This document shows positions 7,670 to 17,297 of a stretch of 64,000 bases of DNA, in pieces. The stretch's first letter is position 1. Every line of letters starts with the position of its first letter. A program made the position numbers and the translations under genes. This DNA is from Chelativorans sp. J32 (GTDB taxonomy: Bacteria > Pseudomonadota > Alphaproteobacteria > Rhizobiales > Rhizobiaceae). The stretch lies in contig NZ_JAEQ01000001.1 in assembly GCF_000518985.1 (NCBI RefSeq), positions 310,001-374,000 on the forward strand, in the 5' to 3' direction. The notes below the pieces were generated by a model. That model had not been told where the DNA came from. It made no database searches and saw only the letters and a program-made list of their open reading frames with translations.

Positions 7670-8896
7670 ATGGCGCGCGCCTTTCTTTTCGTCCTCGATT
7701 CTTTCGGTATCGGCCACGCGCCAGACGCAGCCTCTTTCGGCGACGAGGGCGCAGATACGTTCGGACATATCGCGGCGGCTTGCGCCGAAGGAAGAGCGGA
7801 TCGAGCCGGTTTGAGGCAGGGGCCGCTCCACCTCCCGAACATGTACTCTCTCGGCCTGAGGGCTGCGGCAGCCGTGGCTGCCGGGTGTGAACCCGATCGG
7901 GATTTCGGAACCGGGGTGTTTTTCGGCGCCGCCGAGGAGCGCTCCACTGGAAAGGATACGCCCTCCGGGCACTGGGAGATCGCCGGTGTCCCCGTGCCCT
8001 TCGAATGGGGCTATTTTCCCGAAACCGTGCCGGCTTTCCCGGCGGAGTTGACGGCCAGATTGATAGAGGAAGCCGAGCTGCCCGGCATTCTCGGCGATTG
8101 TCATGCCTCCGGAACGGAAATAATCGCGCGATTGGGAGAGGAGCATGTACGGACGGGCAAGCCGATCTGCTACACCTCGGCGGACTCGGTCTTCCAGATC
8201 GCGGCCCATGAGCGGCATTTCGGCCTGGAGCGGCTTTATGCCCTCTGCGAAACCACGCGCCGGCTGGTGGACGATTACAAGATCGGGCGGGTTATTGCGC
8301 GACCGTTTGTCGGAGAAAGTGCCGAGACCTTCGAGCGTACCGCGAACCGGCGTGACTATGCCGTTCCCCCACCGGAGCCGACTTTGCTCGATCGGGTGGA
8401 GGCCGCAGGCGGCCGCGTCATCGGAATAGGCAAGATCGGGGATATCTTCGCTCATCAGGGCGTCTCGGTGGTGCGGAAGGGGGCCGGCAACATGGCTCTG
8501 GTCGAGGCAGCACTGGGCGCAATGGATGATGCCGAGGATGGCGATCTGGTCTTCGCCAATTTCGTCGATTTCGATACGCTCTTTGGCCACCGTCGCGATG
8601 TCGCGGGCTATGCCGCGGCTCTGGAGGCCTTCGACCGCCACTTGCCCGAAGTTTTTGCCAGATTGAAGCGGGGCGATCTCCTGATCCTCACCGCCGATCA
8701 CGGCTGCGATCCCACCTGGAAGGGCACGGACCATACGCGGGAACGAGTCCCGATCCTGGGCATGCTGCCGGGCAGCCGCGCCGGCTCGATCGGGCTGAGG
8801 AGCACGTATGCGGATATCGGCGAGACCGTTGCCTCCCATCTTGGCCTTCCTGCAGGCCGGCACGGCGTTTCTTTCCTGACGTCACAACATGCCTGA
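7670..8896 (+). CDS. deoB: Phosphopentomutase DeoB
   Basis: 408-residue metalloenzyme of the alkaline-phosphatase superfamily that interconverts ribose-1-phosphate and ribose-5-phosphate (and the deoxy forms) in nucleoside salvage. Metal-ligand regions are evident: [11 protein letters not shown] at the N terminus, [25 protein letters not shown], and [19 protein letters not shown] near the C terminus. The ATG at 7670 is chosen because [15 protein letters not shown] is the family's standard start; the frame is open to 7610, but those residues are not DeoB-like. The stop overlaps the mutM start by eight bases, so the two are translationally coupled. Confidence 0.95.
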   Translation: MARAFLFVLDSFGIGHAPDAASFGDEGADTFGHIAAACAEGRADRAGLRQGPLHLPNMYSLGLRAAAAVAAGCEPDRDFGTGVFFGAAEERSTGKDTPSGHWEIAGVPVPFEWGYFPETVPAFPAELTARLIEEAELPGILGDCHASGTEIIARLGEEHVRTGKPICYTSADSVFQIAAHERHFGLERLYALCETTRRLVDDYKIGRVIARPFVGESAETFERTANRRDYAVPPPEPTLLDRVEAAGGRVIGIGKIGDIFAHQGVSVVRKGAGNMALVEAALGAMDDAEDGDLVFANFVDFDTLFGHRRDVAGYAAALEAFDRHLPEVFARLKRGDLLILTADHGCDPTWKGTDHTRERVPILGMLPGSRAGSIGLRSTYADIGETVASHLGLPAGRHGVSFLTSQHA

Positions 8897-9782
8897 GTTG
8901 CCAGAAGTCGAAACCGTCCGGCGAGGGTTGGAGCCGGTGATGGAGGGCGCGCGCATCGTCAAGGTAGAACAGCGGCGCCCGGATTTGCGCTTTCCTTTTC
9001 CGGCCGGATTTTCCGAGCGGGTGAAAGGCCGCGCGATCACGGCCCTCGGGAGGCGGGCGAAGTATCTTCTTGTCCACCTGGAAGACGGTGCGGTGCTCAT
9101 CAGTCATCTCGGCATGTCCGGCTCGTTCCGCGTCGAGGAGGGCGGGGCAGCGGTGGCTCCGGGCGACTTCCACCATGCGCGTTCGAAATCCGAGAAGCAT
9201 GACCACGTGGTGTTCCACCTGAGACGGGACGGCGGGGGCGAAGCACGCGTCATCTACAATGATCCCCGGCGTTTCGGCTTTATGCTTCTCGCCGAAGCGA
9301 CAGACCTGGAGGAACACCCGCTGCTCGCAGGCCTCGGCGTGGAGCCGACGGGTAACGCGCTTGACGGCGCACTTCTCGCGCGGCTTTTCGCGGGGAAGCG
9401 CACGCCTCTGAAATCGGCGCTCATGGACCAGCGCGTCGTGGCAGGGCTAGGCAACATCTATGTCTGTGAAGCCCTCTGGCGCGCGGGCCTTTCCCCCCGC
9501 CGCATCGCCTCGACGATCGTGACCGGACATGGCAAACCGACCGAACGCAGCAATCGGTTGGCCCAAGCGGTGCGCGCGGTGATTGCGGACGCGATCGCGG
9601 CAGGGGGCTCGTCGCTGAAGGATTACGTCCGGGCGGACGGCTCGCTCGGCTATTTCCAGCACAGCTTCAGCGTTTATGATCGTGAGGGCGAGCCTTGCCG
9701 CAAAGAAGGCTGTTCAGGCACGGTCCACCGGATCGTCCAGGGCGGGCGCTCTACATTTTATTGTCCCGTCTGCCAGCGCTAG
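8889..9782 (+). CDS. mutM: Formamidopyrimidine-DNA glycosylase MutM (Fpg)
   Basis: 297-residue bifunctional glycosylase/AP lyase that removes 8-oxoguanine. The N-terminal catalytic proline and glutamate are in the MPELPEVE start, a conserved lysine in RRAKYLL (Lys58), and the C terminus carries the complete Cys4 zinc finger (C270, C275, C292, C295). The helix-two-turn-helix segment with [12 protein letters not shown] is also present. It overlaps deoB by eight bases at its start. In many Rhizobiales mutM lies next to ubiE, whereas here ubiE is more than 8 kb away on the same strand. Confidence 0.97.
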   Translation: MPELPEVETVRRGLEPVMEGARIVKVEQRRPDLRFPFPAGFSERVKGRAITALGRRAKYLLVHLEDGAVLISHLGMSGSFRVEEGGAAVAPGDFHHARSKSEKHDHVVFHLRRDGGGEARVIYNDPRRFGFMLLAEATDLEEHPLLAGLGVEPTGNALDGALLARLFAGKRTPLKSALMDQRVVAGLGNIYVCEALWRAGLSPRRIASTIVTGHGKPTERSNRLAQAVRAVIADAIAAGGSSLKDYVRADGSLGYFQHSFSVYDREGEPCRKEGCSGTVHRIVQGGRSTFYCPVCQR

Positions 9783-9814
9783 CTGCCGACGGTGTTTCAG
9801 CAGGGGAGAAACCG

Positions 9815-10588
9815 ATGGCCTATGAAACGATATTGGTGGAGACGCGTGGACGTGTAGGGCTGATCACGCTCAACCGCCCAAAGGCGCTCAATGCGCTCAA
9901 TTCCAAGGTGATGGAGGAGTTGGTCGCGGCAGCGGAGGCCTTCGACGCCAATCCCCGGATCGGTGCCATCGTGGTCACCGGATCGGAGCGGGCTTTTGCC
10001 GCGGGAGCCGATATCAAGGAGATGCAGCCGCAGACTTTCATCGATGCGTATATGGGAGACCTTTTTTCGGGCTGGGAGCGGCTGACGCGCGTCCGCAAGC
10101 CGGTGATCGCCGCCGTGGCCGGCTATGCCCTGGGCGGGGGATGCGAGCTTGCCATGATGTGCGACTTCATCATCGCTGCGGACAATGCAAAATTCGGCCA
10201 GCCGGAGATCACGCTGGGCATCATGCCCGGCATGGGAGGTTCCCAGCGCCTCGCTCGCTTCGTTGGCAAAGCCAAGGCCATGGAAATGTGTCTGACGGGC
10301 CGCATGATGGATGCCGCCGAGGCAGAACGCTGCGGGCTCGTCTCTCGAATTGTGCCCGTGGGAGAACTGATCGACGAGGTGCTGCAGGTGGCCGGCAAGA
10401 TCGCCGAATTCTCCATGCCCGCCGTCATGATGACCAAGGAGGCGGTGAACCGGGCTTATGAAACCACGCTTTCGGAAGGCCTGCGGTTCGAGCGGCGCGC
10501 CTTTCATTCCATGTTTGCGCTCGACGACCAGAAGGAAGGCATGGCCGCCTTTACGGAAAAGCGCTCTCCGCAATTCCGTAACCGTTGA
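9815..10588 (+). CDS. Enoyl-CoA hydratase (crotonase family)
   Basis: 257-residue crotonase-fold enzyme, predicted to hydrate trans-2-enoyl-CoA in beta-oxidation. The oxyanion-hole segments are [10 protein letters not shown] (61-70) and [14 protein letters not shown] (104-117). Both catalytic glutamates are present, Glu111 in GCELA and Glu131 in QPEITLG. The start at ATG 9815 gives the canonical MAYETILVE beginning. It sits between mutM and rpsT, a position typical of Rhizobiales, and is separate from the fad operon further along the window. An intrinsic terminator follows it. Confidence 0.93.
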   Translation: MAYETILVETRGRVGLITLNRPKALNALNSKVMEELVAAAEAFDANPRIGAIVVTGSERAFAAGADIKEMQPQTFIDAYMGDLFSGWERLTRVRKPVIAAVAGYALGGGCELAMMCDFIIAADNAKFGQPEITLGIMPGMGGSQRLARFVGKAKAMEMCLTGRMMDAAEAERCGLVSRIVPVGELIDEVLQVAGKIAEFSMPAVMMTKEAVNRAYETTLSEGLRFERRAFHSMFALDDQKEGMAAFTEKRSPQFRNR

Positions 10589-10626
10589 CGCATCGGGATG
10601 CCTCGACTATAAGCCGCCTCGACTGA

Positions 10627-10655
10627 GGTAGCCCTTGGGGCTGCCCTTTTGTTTT
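10627..10655 (+). terminator. Intrinsic terminator after the enoyl-CoA hydratase gene
   Basis: Eight-base stem GGTAGCCC/GGGCTGCC (one U-G pair) with a three-base loop, followed by CTTTTGTTTT. It lies between the hydratase stop and rpsT, so rpsT should have its own promoter. Confidence 0.75.
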
Positions 10656-10716
10656 GCGCCGAGGCTCTGCCTTATCGGGACGGGCCGGCGGTCAGGATTA
10701 GAACGAGAGAGGAATT

Positions 10717-10983
10717 ATGGCCAACACCACTTCGGCCAACAAGGCGGTGCGCAAGATCGCCCGTCGTACGGCGATCAACAAGACCCGCCGTTCGCGTGTC
10801 CGCAGCTTTGTCCGCAAGGTCGAAGAGGCGATCGCCTCTGGCGACAAGACGGCAGCGGAAGCTGCCCTGAAGGCCGCGCAGCCGGAGCTGATGCGGGCCG
10901 CCACCAAGGGCGTTCTTCATAAGAACACTGTTGCGCGTAAGGTTTCGCGACTCGCTCGTCGCGTTAAGACCCTTAACGCCTAA
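10717..10983 (+). CDS. rpsT: 30S ribosomal protein S20
   Basis: 88-residue very basic helical protein of the small ribosomal subunit that binds 16S rRNA. The sequence begins [15 protein letters not shown] and has the S20-typical [24 protein letters not shown] region. An AGAGAGG ribosome site precedes the ATG. Two hairpins follow the stop codon. The rpsT-dnaA arrangement is common in Rhizobiales. Confidence 0.97.
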   Translation: MANTTSANKAVRKIARRTAINKTRRSRVRSFVRKVEEAIASGDKTAAEAALKAAQPELMRAATKGVLHKNTVARKVSRLARRVKTLNA

Positions 10984-11031
10984 GGATCCCGCCCGGGATC
11001 CTTCACCCGGCTTGTGCCGGGTTTTCCTTTT
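10984..11031 (+). terminator. Tandem hairpins terminating rpsT
   Basis: Two adjacent inverted repeats follow the rpsT stop. The first is GGATCCCG-CC-CGGGATCC (10984-11001). The second is ACCCGGC-TTGT-GCCGGGT (11005-11022), running into TTTCCTTTT. The second has the form of an intrinsic terminator. Confidence 0.8.
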
Positions 11032-11768
11032 GCCGTGCAATGGGTTGGCTTTGCGCCTTTCAAAAGGCGCGGAGGCGATCTGTTTTCGTTTGCCGGCGTT
11101 TTTCTTCCAGCCTTAGGAAAAGTGTCATACGGACGCCTGTTCGCAATCAGCGAGCAGAAAAGTTTCTATAGCATAATCAATCGCTTACAGAAGTTTATCC
11201 ACAGCAAAAAAGTATCGCGTGGCGGGGTAATGAGGCAAGCGAATGTCAAGCAGATTTTTTCACTTTTTTTTCTGGCCGGACGGCCCGGAAAACCTGTTGG
11301 CAAAAGCGGTTGGAATCAAAACAGGTTAAGGGTTTTGCGCTCGCGGCCAAGCAGGGCCATGGCCTGTCCAATGGCCTAGGAGCGGCAAAAAAGCCTCAGT
11401 CTCGCACTTGCTCTGTAAGCAGTAGTTTCGCTAATGTCCCAGCCGTCACGAGGGCAGGCTCGGCCGCCCAGAAAACCAGAAAAAGACGCAGCTACTGCGG
11501 GCGCGGAGCAATTCGCGCACGAGGTCGGCTGTCCTCGGAGATGGGGTGCCGGATTTGTACGATGAGGGGTTATGATCCGGTCAAAACCGGACCGATCCAT
11601 GGCTGTGTCGGTCTGCGGGCGGGGGTGAGGTTCAGCAAGTTCAGTTACCAGCGTTGGAGGTAAGAAGAGGCATCAGTGCCGATCAGGGAAGCTTTGCGGG
11701 CGGCGCGGCAACATAAGAAGACCGCCCGTTGAATTAAAACAGAAGCATTTTTTAACAGGGAAACGAGG
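11032..11768. promoter_or_regulatory. dnaA upstream regulatory region
   Basis: About 740 bases with no supportable gene. It contains an AT-rich block (about 11150-11275) holding one consensus DnaA box, an inverted repeat AACCTGTT-N21-AACAGGTT (11291-11327) that encloses a GANTC site (GAATC, 11313-11317), and a seven-base stem CGGGCGG/CCGCCCG (11697-11728) ending 40 bases before the dnaA start. These fit a DnaA-autoregulated, methylation-responsive dnaA promoter. A replication origin is possible but not shown, since only one perfect DnaA box is present. Confidence 0.55.
11195..11203 (+). promoter_or_regulatory. DnaA box
   Basis: Exact match to the consensus TTATCCACA, 566 bases before the dnaA start codon and inside the AT-rich part of the upstream region. 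Confidence 0.75.
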
Positions 11769-13301
11769 ATGCAAAGCGGCGTTGAGAGGGAAGTTGGGGG
11801 AGGGTTCTCTTTTCATGGCTCGGCGGCTCACGATGAGGACGCGGGGAGCTCCGGAGAGGCTGTGGCAGTTTTCGAACGTGTACGGGCGCAGTTGAAGGCC
11901 CGGCTTGGTACGGAGGTCTATTCCAGCTGGTTCGGACGCATGAAATTGGCCGAGGCCTCCAAGGGCGTCGTCCGCATTTCGGTCCCGACGGCTTTTCTTC
12001 GGGCCTGGATCAATGGCCATTATCTCGACCTGATCACCACCCTCTGGAAGGCCGAAGATCCATCCACACTGAAGGTGGAGATCGTGGTCCGCACCGCTAC
12101 CCGCAATTCGCCGGCCAGGACGGATGTTAAGCCCGTTCCGGCGCGTAAGGGGGCAAGCCAGTCCCAACAGATGCTTGCGGCCGGCACTGCCGCCGGCGCT
12201 CGGGTCACCCCTCTGCCTTCGGCGAAGACGGACCAGGGGATGCGGCCGAGCATGTTCGGCTCTCCGCTCGACAGCCGCTTCACCTTCGAATCTTTCATTG
12301 AAGGAACATCCAACCGCGTTGCCTATGCGGCGGCCCGCACGGTGGCGGAATCTTCCGCGGGTGCCGTCCGGTTCAACCCGCTTTTCATTCACGCCTCGGT
12401 GGGGCTTGGCAAAACCCACCTGCTGCAGGCCGTGGCTGCGGCATCGCTCAAGCAACGTCCGCAGTCGCGCGTGGTCTATCTCACCGCCGAATATTTCATG
12501 TGGCGTTTCGCCACTGCGATCCGCGATAACAACGCGCTGACGCTTAAGGAGCAGCTTCGCGATATCGACCTCCTCATCATCGATGACATGCAGTTCCTGC
12601 AGGGCAAGTCGATCCAGAACGAGTTCTGCCATCTGCTCAACATGCTGCTCGACAGCGCACGGCAGGTGGTGGTGGCTGCCGACCGGCCGGTATCGGAGCT
12701 GGAATCGCTTGAGCCTCGCGTGAAGTCGCGTCTCAATGGCGGCGTCTCGCTGGAAATCCTTTCGCCGGACTATGACCTCAGGCTCGCCATGCTCAGGCAG
12801 CGGCTCGCCGCGGCGCGGGTGGAAGATCCTTCCCTCAACATCCCGCAGGATGTGTTGGAGCATGTGGCGCAGGTGGTGACAGGCAGCGGGCGGGAACTCG
12901 AGGGTGCTTTCAACCAACTGGTTTTCCGCCACTCTTTCGAGCCGCAGATCACGCTGGAGCGCATTGACGAGATCCTTGGTCCTATTCAACGCTCGGGCGA
13001 GCCGCGGCGCGTGCGGATCGAAGACATCCAGCGCATCGTTGCGCGCCATTATAACGTCTCCAAGACGGAGCTGCTTTCCAACCGGCGCACGCGTTCCATC
13101 GTCAAGCCACGGCAGGTCGCTATGTATCTGGCGAAGGTCTTGACCCCGCGCTCGCTGCCGGAGATCGGACGCCGCTTCGGTGGCCGCGACCACACAACCG
13201 TGCTGCACGCGGTGCGCAAGATTGAAGGCATGTCGGGGGACGACAAGCAGCTCGCGCAGGAGATCGAGCTTCTCAAGAGGCTGATCAGTGAGCAGGCCTA
13301 G
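11769..13301 (+). CDS. dnaA: Chromosomal replication initiator DnaA
   Basis: 510-residue AAA+ initiator that binds DnaA boxes and opens the origin. Visible are the N-terminal DnaA domain I ([11 protein letters not shown]), a variable linker, the Walker A motif VGLGKTH (about 211-217), Walker [10 protein letters not shown] (about 268-276), sensor regions, and the C-terminal DNA-binding signature [16 protein letters not shown] (about 472-487). An AGGG ribosome site lies just upstream of the ATG. It is followed by a strong terminator, so dnaN-recF are likely transcribed separately. Confidence 0.98.
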   Translation: MQSGVEREVGGGFSFHGSAAHDEDAGSSGEAVAVFERVRAQLKARLGTEVYSSWFGRMKLAEASKGVVRISVPTAFLRAWINGHYLDLITTLWKAEDPSTLKVEIVVRTATRNSPARTDVKPVPARKGASQSQQMLAAGTAAGARVTPLPSAKTDQGMRPSMFGSPLDSRFTFESFIEGTSNRVAYAAARTVAESSAGAVRFNPLFIHASVGLGKTHLLQAVAAASLKQRPQSRVVYLTAEYFMWRFATAIRDNNALTLKEQLRDIDLLIIDDMQFLQGKSIQNEFCHLLNMLLDSARQVVVAADRPVSELESLEPRVKSRLNGGVSLEILSPDYDLRLAMLRQRLAAARVEDPSLNIPQDVLEHVAQVVTGSGRELEGAFNQLVFRHSFEPQITLERIDEILGPIQRSGEPRRVRIEDIQRIVARHYNVSKTELLSNRRTRSIVKPRQVAMYLAKVLTPRSLPEIGRRFGGRDHTTVLHAVRKIEGMSGDDKQLAQEIELLKRLISEQA

Positions 13302-13336
13302 GCGGGAGTGCCGTCATTGAAACGCTCGTAGAAGCG

Positions 13337-13345
13337 TTATCCCCA
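13337..13345 (+). promoter_or_regulatory. DnaA-box-like sequence after dnaA
   Basis: TTATCCCCA, one mismatch from the consensus, between the dnaA stop codon and its terminator stem. A single degenerate box is weak evidence by itself. Confidence 0.35.
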
Positions 13346-13347
13346 GG

Positions 13348-13402
13348 AAGCCCGCGGAAATTGGCTTAGCCCCTTCCGCGGGCTTGCCTTTCTTTCTGTT
13401 TT
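13348..13402 (+). terminator. Intrinsic terminator of dnaA
   Basis: Perfect 12-base stem AAGCCCGCGGAA/TTCCGCGGGCTT with a 14-base loop, followed by GCCTTTCTTTCTGTTTT. It lies between dnaA and dnaN and implies an independent dnaN promoter in the remaining 90 bases. Confidence 0.85.
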
Positions 13403-13492
13403 CCTGTCAGTTTGGCGCAACTCCATCATGTCGAGGCAGACCGCGAAAGGCATTCGCCGACGCCGCTCCTCACCAGGCGAGAAACAGAGATT

Positions 13493-14611
13493 ATGCGCGT
13501 AGTTCTGGAACGTTCCAATCTTCTGAAGTCGCTCGGCCATGTTCATCGCGTGGTGGAACGGCGTAACACCATTCCGATCCTGTCAAACGTGCTCCTCTCG
13601 GCCGATGGCGGCAATCTCGAGATGAAGGCGACCGACCTCGATCTTGAGGTGACGGAGGCCGCTCCCGCATCCATCGAGCAGGGCGGAGCCACCACGGTGC
13701 CCGCGCATCTGCTTTATGACATTGTCCGCAAGCTGCCGGATGGCGCGGAAGTGATGTTGAAACTGGACGAGAACGGCCAGACCATGTCTGTCATCTCGGG
13801 TCGCTCAACCTTCCGCCTGCAATGTCTCCCGAAGGCGGATTTCCCATCCCTTACCGCGGGACAGTTCTCGCACACCTTCCGCATGGATTCTGCCGCGCTG
13901 CGCAGCCTTATCGAGAAGACGCAGTTCGCCATCTCCACCGAGGAGACGCGCTATTACCTGAACGGCATTTTTCTGCACACGCTGGAATCGTCCGGTGCCC
14001 TCAAGCTTCGGGCTGTGGCGACGGATGGGCACCGCCTCGCGCGAGCGGAGATCGAGGCCCCCTCAGGTTCGGAAGGAATGCCCGGGATCATCATTCCGCG
14101 CAAGACCGTCGGCGAACTCCAAAAGCTCGTGGACGATCCGGACGTCGCGGTTACCGTTGAGCTTTCGGACACGAAGATCCGCTTCACCATCGGCAGCGTG
14201 GTGCTCACGTCGAAGCTGATCGACGGCACCTTCCCGGACTATCAGCGTGTCATTCCCACGGGCAACGACAAGGAACTGCTGATCGACCGGCAAAGCTTCT
14301 CTGCTGCCGTCGACCGCGTCTCCACGGTCTCCTCCGAGCGGGGAAGGGCGGTCAAGCTCTCCATCTCCGATGGGCAGGTGACTTTCACCGTCAACAATCC
14401 GGATTCCGGCAGTGCCACCGAAGAAATTCCGGCGGGATATAGCGCCGACCCGATCGAGATCGGCTTCAACGCACGCTATCTCCTGGATGTTGCCGCGCAG
14501 CTTTCGGGCAGCGAAGCGAAGTTCCTGCTGGCGGATGCCGGCTCGCCGACCCTTATTCAGGACACATCCGACGAGCGCATTCTCTATGTCCTGATGCCGA
14601 TGCGGGTGTGA
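13493..14611 (+). CDS. dnaN: DNA polymerase III beta sliding clamp
   Basis: 372-residue processivity clamp, normal length. The start at ATG 13493 (MRVVLERSNLLKSL) matches the family; the frame is open further upstream, but the extra 27 residues are not clamp-like. Three clamp domains are recognisable, with RRNTIPILSNVLL near the start, the central ATDGHRLA motif and the C-terminal YVLMPMRV ending. Its stop overlaps the recF start (GTGA), so recF translation is coupled to dnaN. Confidence 0.97.
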   Translation: MRVVLERSNLLKSLGHVHRVVERRNTIPILSNVLLSADGGNLEMKATDLDLEVTEAAPASIEQGGATTVPAHLLYDIVRKLPDGAEVMLKLDENGQTMSVISGRSTFRLQCLPKADFPSLTAGQFSHTFRMDSAALRSLIEKTQFAISTEETRYYLNGIFLHTLESSGALKLRAVATDGHRLARAEIEAPSGSEGMPGIIIPRKTVGELQKLVDDPDVAVTVELSDTKIRFTIGSVVLTSKLIDGTFPDYQRVIPTGNDKELLIDRQSFSAAVDRVSTVSSERGRAVKLSISDGQVTFTVNNPDSGSATEEIPAGYSADPIEIGFNARYLLDVAAQLSGSEAKFLLADAGSPTLIQDTSDERILYVLMPMRV

Positions 14612-15783
14612 CGACGGCGACGACAGGAACTGAAAGCGGGCGTCCGGCGCAGGTCCATCTCACCAGGCTGACGCTCTCCAATTTCCGCAATTATGCTTCG
14701 CTGTCGCTTGGCCTGCGGCCGGGTGCGGTGGTGCTTACCGGCGAGAACGGCGCTGGCAAGACCAATCTGCTTGAAGCCGTCTCGTTCCTTTCGCCCGGCC
14801 GGGGCCTGCGGCGCGCCAAATTGGAGGAGGTGACGCGCCGCGGCTCCAGCGATGGCTTTGCGGTGCATGCGGAAGTCGACGGGCCCTTTGGTACGTGCCG
14901 GATCGGAACCGGAACGGCTGGCGCGGGAACTGAGGGACCGGAATCTGTGCGACGCGTGCGCATCAATGGCGAGCCCCAGCGCAGCGCCGAAGCCATGCTC
15001 GATTGGCTACGGGTCATCTGGCTTACGCCTGCCATGGACTCGCTTTTTACAGGTCCGTCGGCGGACCGCCGGCGCTTTCTGGACCGGCTGGTGCTTGCAA
15101 TCGACCCCGCGCATGGCCGTCGTGCCGCCGATTACGAAAAGGCCATGCGTTCCCGCAATCGGCTCTTCGCGGATGATGTACGGGACGACGCATGGTTCGA
15201 CGCGATCGAGACCCAGATGGCTGAGACGGGCGTGGCGATTGCCGCCGCCCGCGCTGAGATGTTGAGGCTTCTCGCGGCCATGATCGACCGACTGCCGGCC
15301 GACAGCCCCTTCCCGAAAGCAGTTCTGGCGCTTGAAGGCACAGTGGACGAGTCGATCGCGCGGAAGCCTGCAGTCGATGTCGAAGAGGAATTCCGCGCCC
15401 GTTTGCGCCAGGAGCGTCCGCGGGACAGGGCTGCGGGAAGGGCCCTTGAAGGTCCGCATCGCAGTGAGCTGCTGGTGCGCCATGCGCCGAAAGACATGCC
15501 GGCGGAAAGCTGCTCGACCGGCGAGCAAAAGGCTCTCCTCGTCGGGCTTGTGCTTGCGCATGCGCGTTTGACCTCGGAACTTTCCGGAATGGTGCCGATC
15601 CTGCTTTTGGACGAGATTTCCGCGCACTTCGACGGAGATCGCCGGGCCGCCCTCTTCGAGATACTCGAAGACCTCAATTGCCAGGCTTTCATGACGGGCA
15701 CCGAACGGGCACTTTTTTCAAGCCTGGAAGGCAAGGCGCTATTCCTTACCGTTTCGGGTGGCGCCGTCGAACCGGCACCCTGA
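14608..15783 (+). CDS. recF: DNA replication and repair protein RecF
   Basis: 391-residue SMC-like ATPase that acts with RecO and RecR at single-strand gaps. The GTG start overlaps the dnaN TGA by four bases. Motifs: TRLTLSNFRNYASL at the N terminus, Walker A GENGAGKT (about 45-52), the ABC-type signature CSTGEQKALLVGLVLAHARL (from about 302), and Walker B ILLLDEISAHFD (about 331-342). The dnaN-recF pair is a common bacterial order. Confidence 0.96.
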   Translation: MTTATTGTESGRPAQVHLTRLTLSNFRNYASLSLGLRPGAVVLTGENGAGKTNLLEAVSFLSPGRGLRRAKLEEVTRRGSSDGFAVHAEVDGPFGTCRIGTGTAGAGTEGPESVRRVRINGEPQRSAEAMLDWLRVIWLTPAMDSLFTGPSADRRRFLDRLVLAIDPAHGRRAADYEKAMRSRNRLFADDVRDDAWFDAIETQMAETGVAIAAARAEMLRLLAAMIDRLPADSPFPKAVLALEGTVDESIARKPAVDVEEEFRARLRQERPRDRAAGRALEGPHRSELLVRHAPKDMPAESCSTGEQKALLVGLVLAHARLTSELSGMVPILLLDEISAHFDGDRRAALFEILEDLNCQAFMTGTERALFSSLEGKALFLTVSGGAVEPAP

Positions 15784-15815
15784 CAAGTCGCGTCCTGCGA
15801 AGTATGGTTCGGCCC

Positions 15816-16577
15816 ATGACAGATGCGATCCTTTCCGATGAAGAGCTGGAGCGCTACGCGCGCCATATCGTGCTGCCGGAGATCGGCGGAGCGGGCCAGC
15901 AGAAACTGAAGCGTGCACGGGTTCTGGTTTTGGGGGCTGGCGGGCTTGGTGCTCCTGTGCTGCAATATCTCGCCGCCGCCGGAGTTGGGACCCTCGGCAT
16001 CGTGGACGACGATCATGTGTCTCTGTCGAACCTGCAGCGGCAGATCATCCACGCGACCGACGCCGTGGGCGTGTCCAAGGCCGAGAGCGCCAAAGCTGCC
16101 ATCGAACGTCTCAATCCCCATACACGGGTGGAAATGCACCTCCTGCGGCTCGACTCCACGAATGCCGGCGCGCTTGTCGCCCGCTACGACCTCGTGGTCG
16201 ACGGCTCCGACAATTTCGAGACCCGCTATGCCCTGGCGGACGCCTGTGCGGAAAAGAAAGTGCCTTTTATCACGGCGGCAGTGGGGCGTTTCGACGGCTC
16301 CCTCACAGTGCTGAAGCCATATGAGAAGGCCGCAGATGGCAGGTTGCTGCCCTCCTATCGCGATCTTTTCCCGGAAGCGCCGCCCCCTGGGCTCGTGCCC
16401 AGCTGCGCGGAAGCGGGCATTGTCGGTGCTCTGACCGGCGTCATGGGCACGCTTGAGGCCATGGAGGCCATCAAGCTTATCACCGGCATAGGCGAGCCAT
16501 TGGTGGGGCGCCTGCTTCTTTATGATGCGCTGGCCTGCCGCTTTGAAACGGTGCGGTACGGGCCGAAGCCAGCCTGA
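15816..16577 (+). CDS. MoeB/ThiF/HesA-family adenylyltransferase
   Basis: 253-residue E1-like enzyme expected to adenylate the C-terminal glycine of a small sulfur carrier (MoaD or ThiS type) for molybdopterin or thiamine synthesis. The nucleotide-binding GAGGLGAPVL is at about 41-50, DDDHVSLSNLQRQI follows, and the conserved cysteine is in VPSCAEAGI (about Cys197). The zinc-site position CYRC of E. coli MoeB is SYRD here (about 180-183) and no C-terminal CxxC pair is present, so the structural zinc is probably absent. An alternative ATG lies at 15804. It converges on rpe with only two bases between the stops. Confidence 0.88.
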   Translation: MTDAILSDEELERYARHIVLPEIGGAGQQKLKRARVLVLGAGGLGAPVLQYLAAAGVGTLGIVDDDHVSLSNLQRQIIHATDAVGVSKAESAKAAIERLNPHTRVEMHLLRLDSTNAGALVARYDLVVDGSDNFETRYALADACAEKKVPFITAAVGRFDGSLTVLKPYEKAADGRLLPSYRDLFPEAPPPGLVPSCAEAGIVGALTGVMGTLEAMEAIKLITGIGEPLVGRLLLYDALACRFETVRYGPKPA

Positions 16578-16579
16578 GG

Positions 16580-17254
16580 TTAAGCGCCGGCTGCCTTCCT
16601 GATCGCCTCTATGTTCCGGCGATAGGTTTGCTCGCTGCTTCCCTTGAAGATGGAGGAGCCGGCGACGAGCACATTGGCCCCGGCGGCAACCACCGCGCCC
16701 GCATTTTCGGCCGTGATGCCGCCGTCCACCTCGATATCGATGGGGCGGCTGCCGATCATCTCCTTGACCTTCCGGATCTTCTCCAAAGCGGATGGAATGA
16801 AGGCCTGCCCGCCGAAACCAGGATTGACCGTCATGATCAGGATCAGATCGATATCGTCGAGCACATATTCGATGGCGCTCTCCGGCGTGGCGGGATTGAG
16901 CGACACGCCCGCCTTCTTGCCGAGCCTGCGGATCGTCTGCAGCGAGCGATGCAGATGCGGCCCGGCCTCGGCGTGCACTGTCAGGATATCGCACCCCGCC
17001 TCCGCGAAGGCCGCGAGATAGGGGTCGACCGGCGCGATCATCAGGTGGCAGTCGAACACCTTGTCCGTACGATCCCGGATTGCCTTCACCACGGACGGCC
17101 CGAACGTGATGTTCGGGACGAAATGGCCGTCCATCACATCCAGGTGAATCCAATCCGCACCGGCCGCAGCAACCGTGGCCACTTCCTCCGCCAGGCGAGA
17201 AAAATCGGATGCAAGGATAGAGGGCGCGATTTTGATCGGCCGGGTGGCTTCCAT
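16580..17254 (-). CDS. rpe: Ribulose-phosphate 3-epimerase
   Basis: 224-residue TIM-barrel enzyme interconverting ribulose-5-phosphate and xylulose-5-phosphate in the pentose phosphate pathway. Recognisable elements are [13 protein letters not shown] at the N terminus, [17 protein letters not shown] (37-53) with metal-binding His and Asp, the FDCHLMI strand (68-73), TVNPGFGGQ and the DIEVDGGIT phosphate-binding region. The upstream coxG gene is on the same strand, 43 bases away, and may be co-transcribed. Confidence 0.97.
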   Translation of the reverse strand: MEATRPIKIAPSILASDFSRLAEEVATVAAAGADWIHLDVMDGHFVPNITFGPSVVKAIRDRTDKVFDCHLMIAPVDPYLAAFAEAGCDILTVHAEAGPHLHRSLQTIRRLGKKAGVSLNPATPESAIEYVLDDIDLILIMTVNPGFGGQAFIPSALEKIRKVKEMIGSRPIDIEVDGGITAENAGAVVAAGANVLVAGSSIFKGSSEQTYRRNIEAIRKAAGA

Positions 17255-17297
17255 CAGTAATTTCCTTGTTTGGGGCGGTAGCGACGACCTTGTCCGG

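Noticed and set aside
11032-11768. Confirmed replication origin
   Set aside because: Only one perfect DnaA box was found, and in several Rhizobiales the origin lies near hemE instead. The region is described as dnaA regulatory sequence only.
15132-17153. 673-residue open frame on the minus strand
   Set aside because: It covers recF and the MoeB-like gene in antisense and rpe in a different frame. It has no recognisable domain and is a GC-rich shadow of the real genes.
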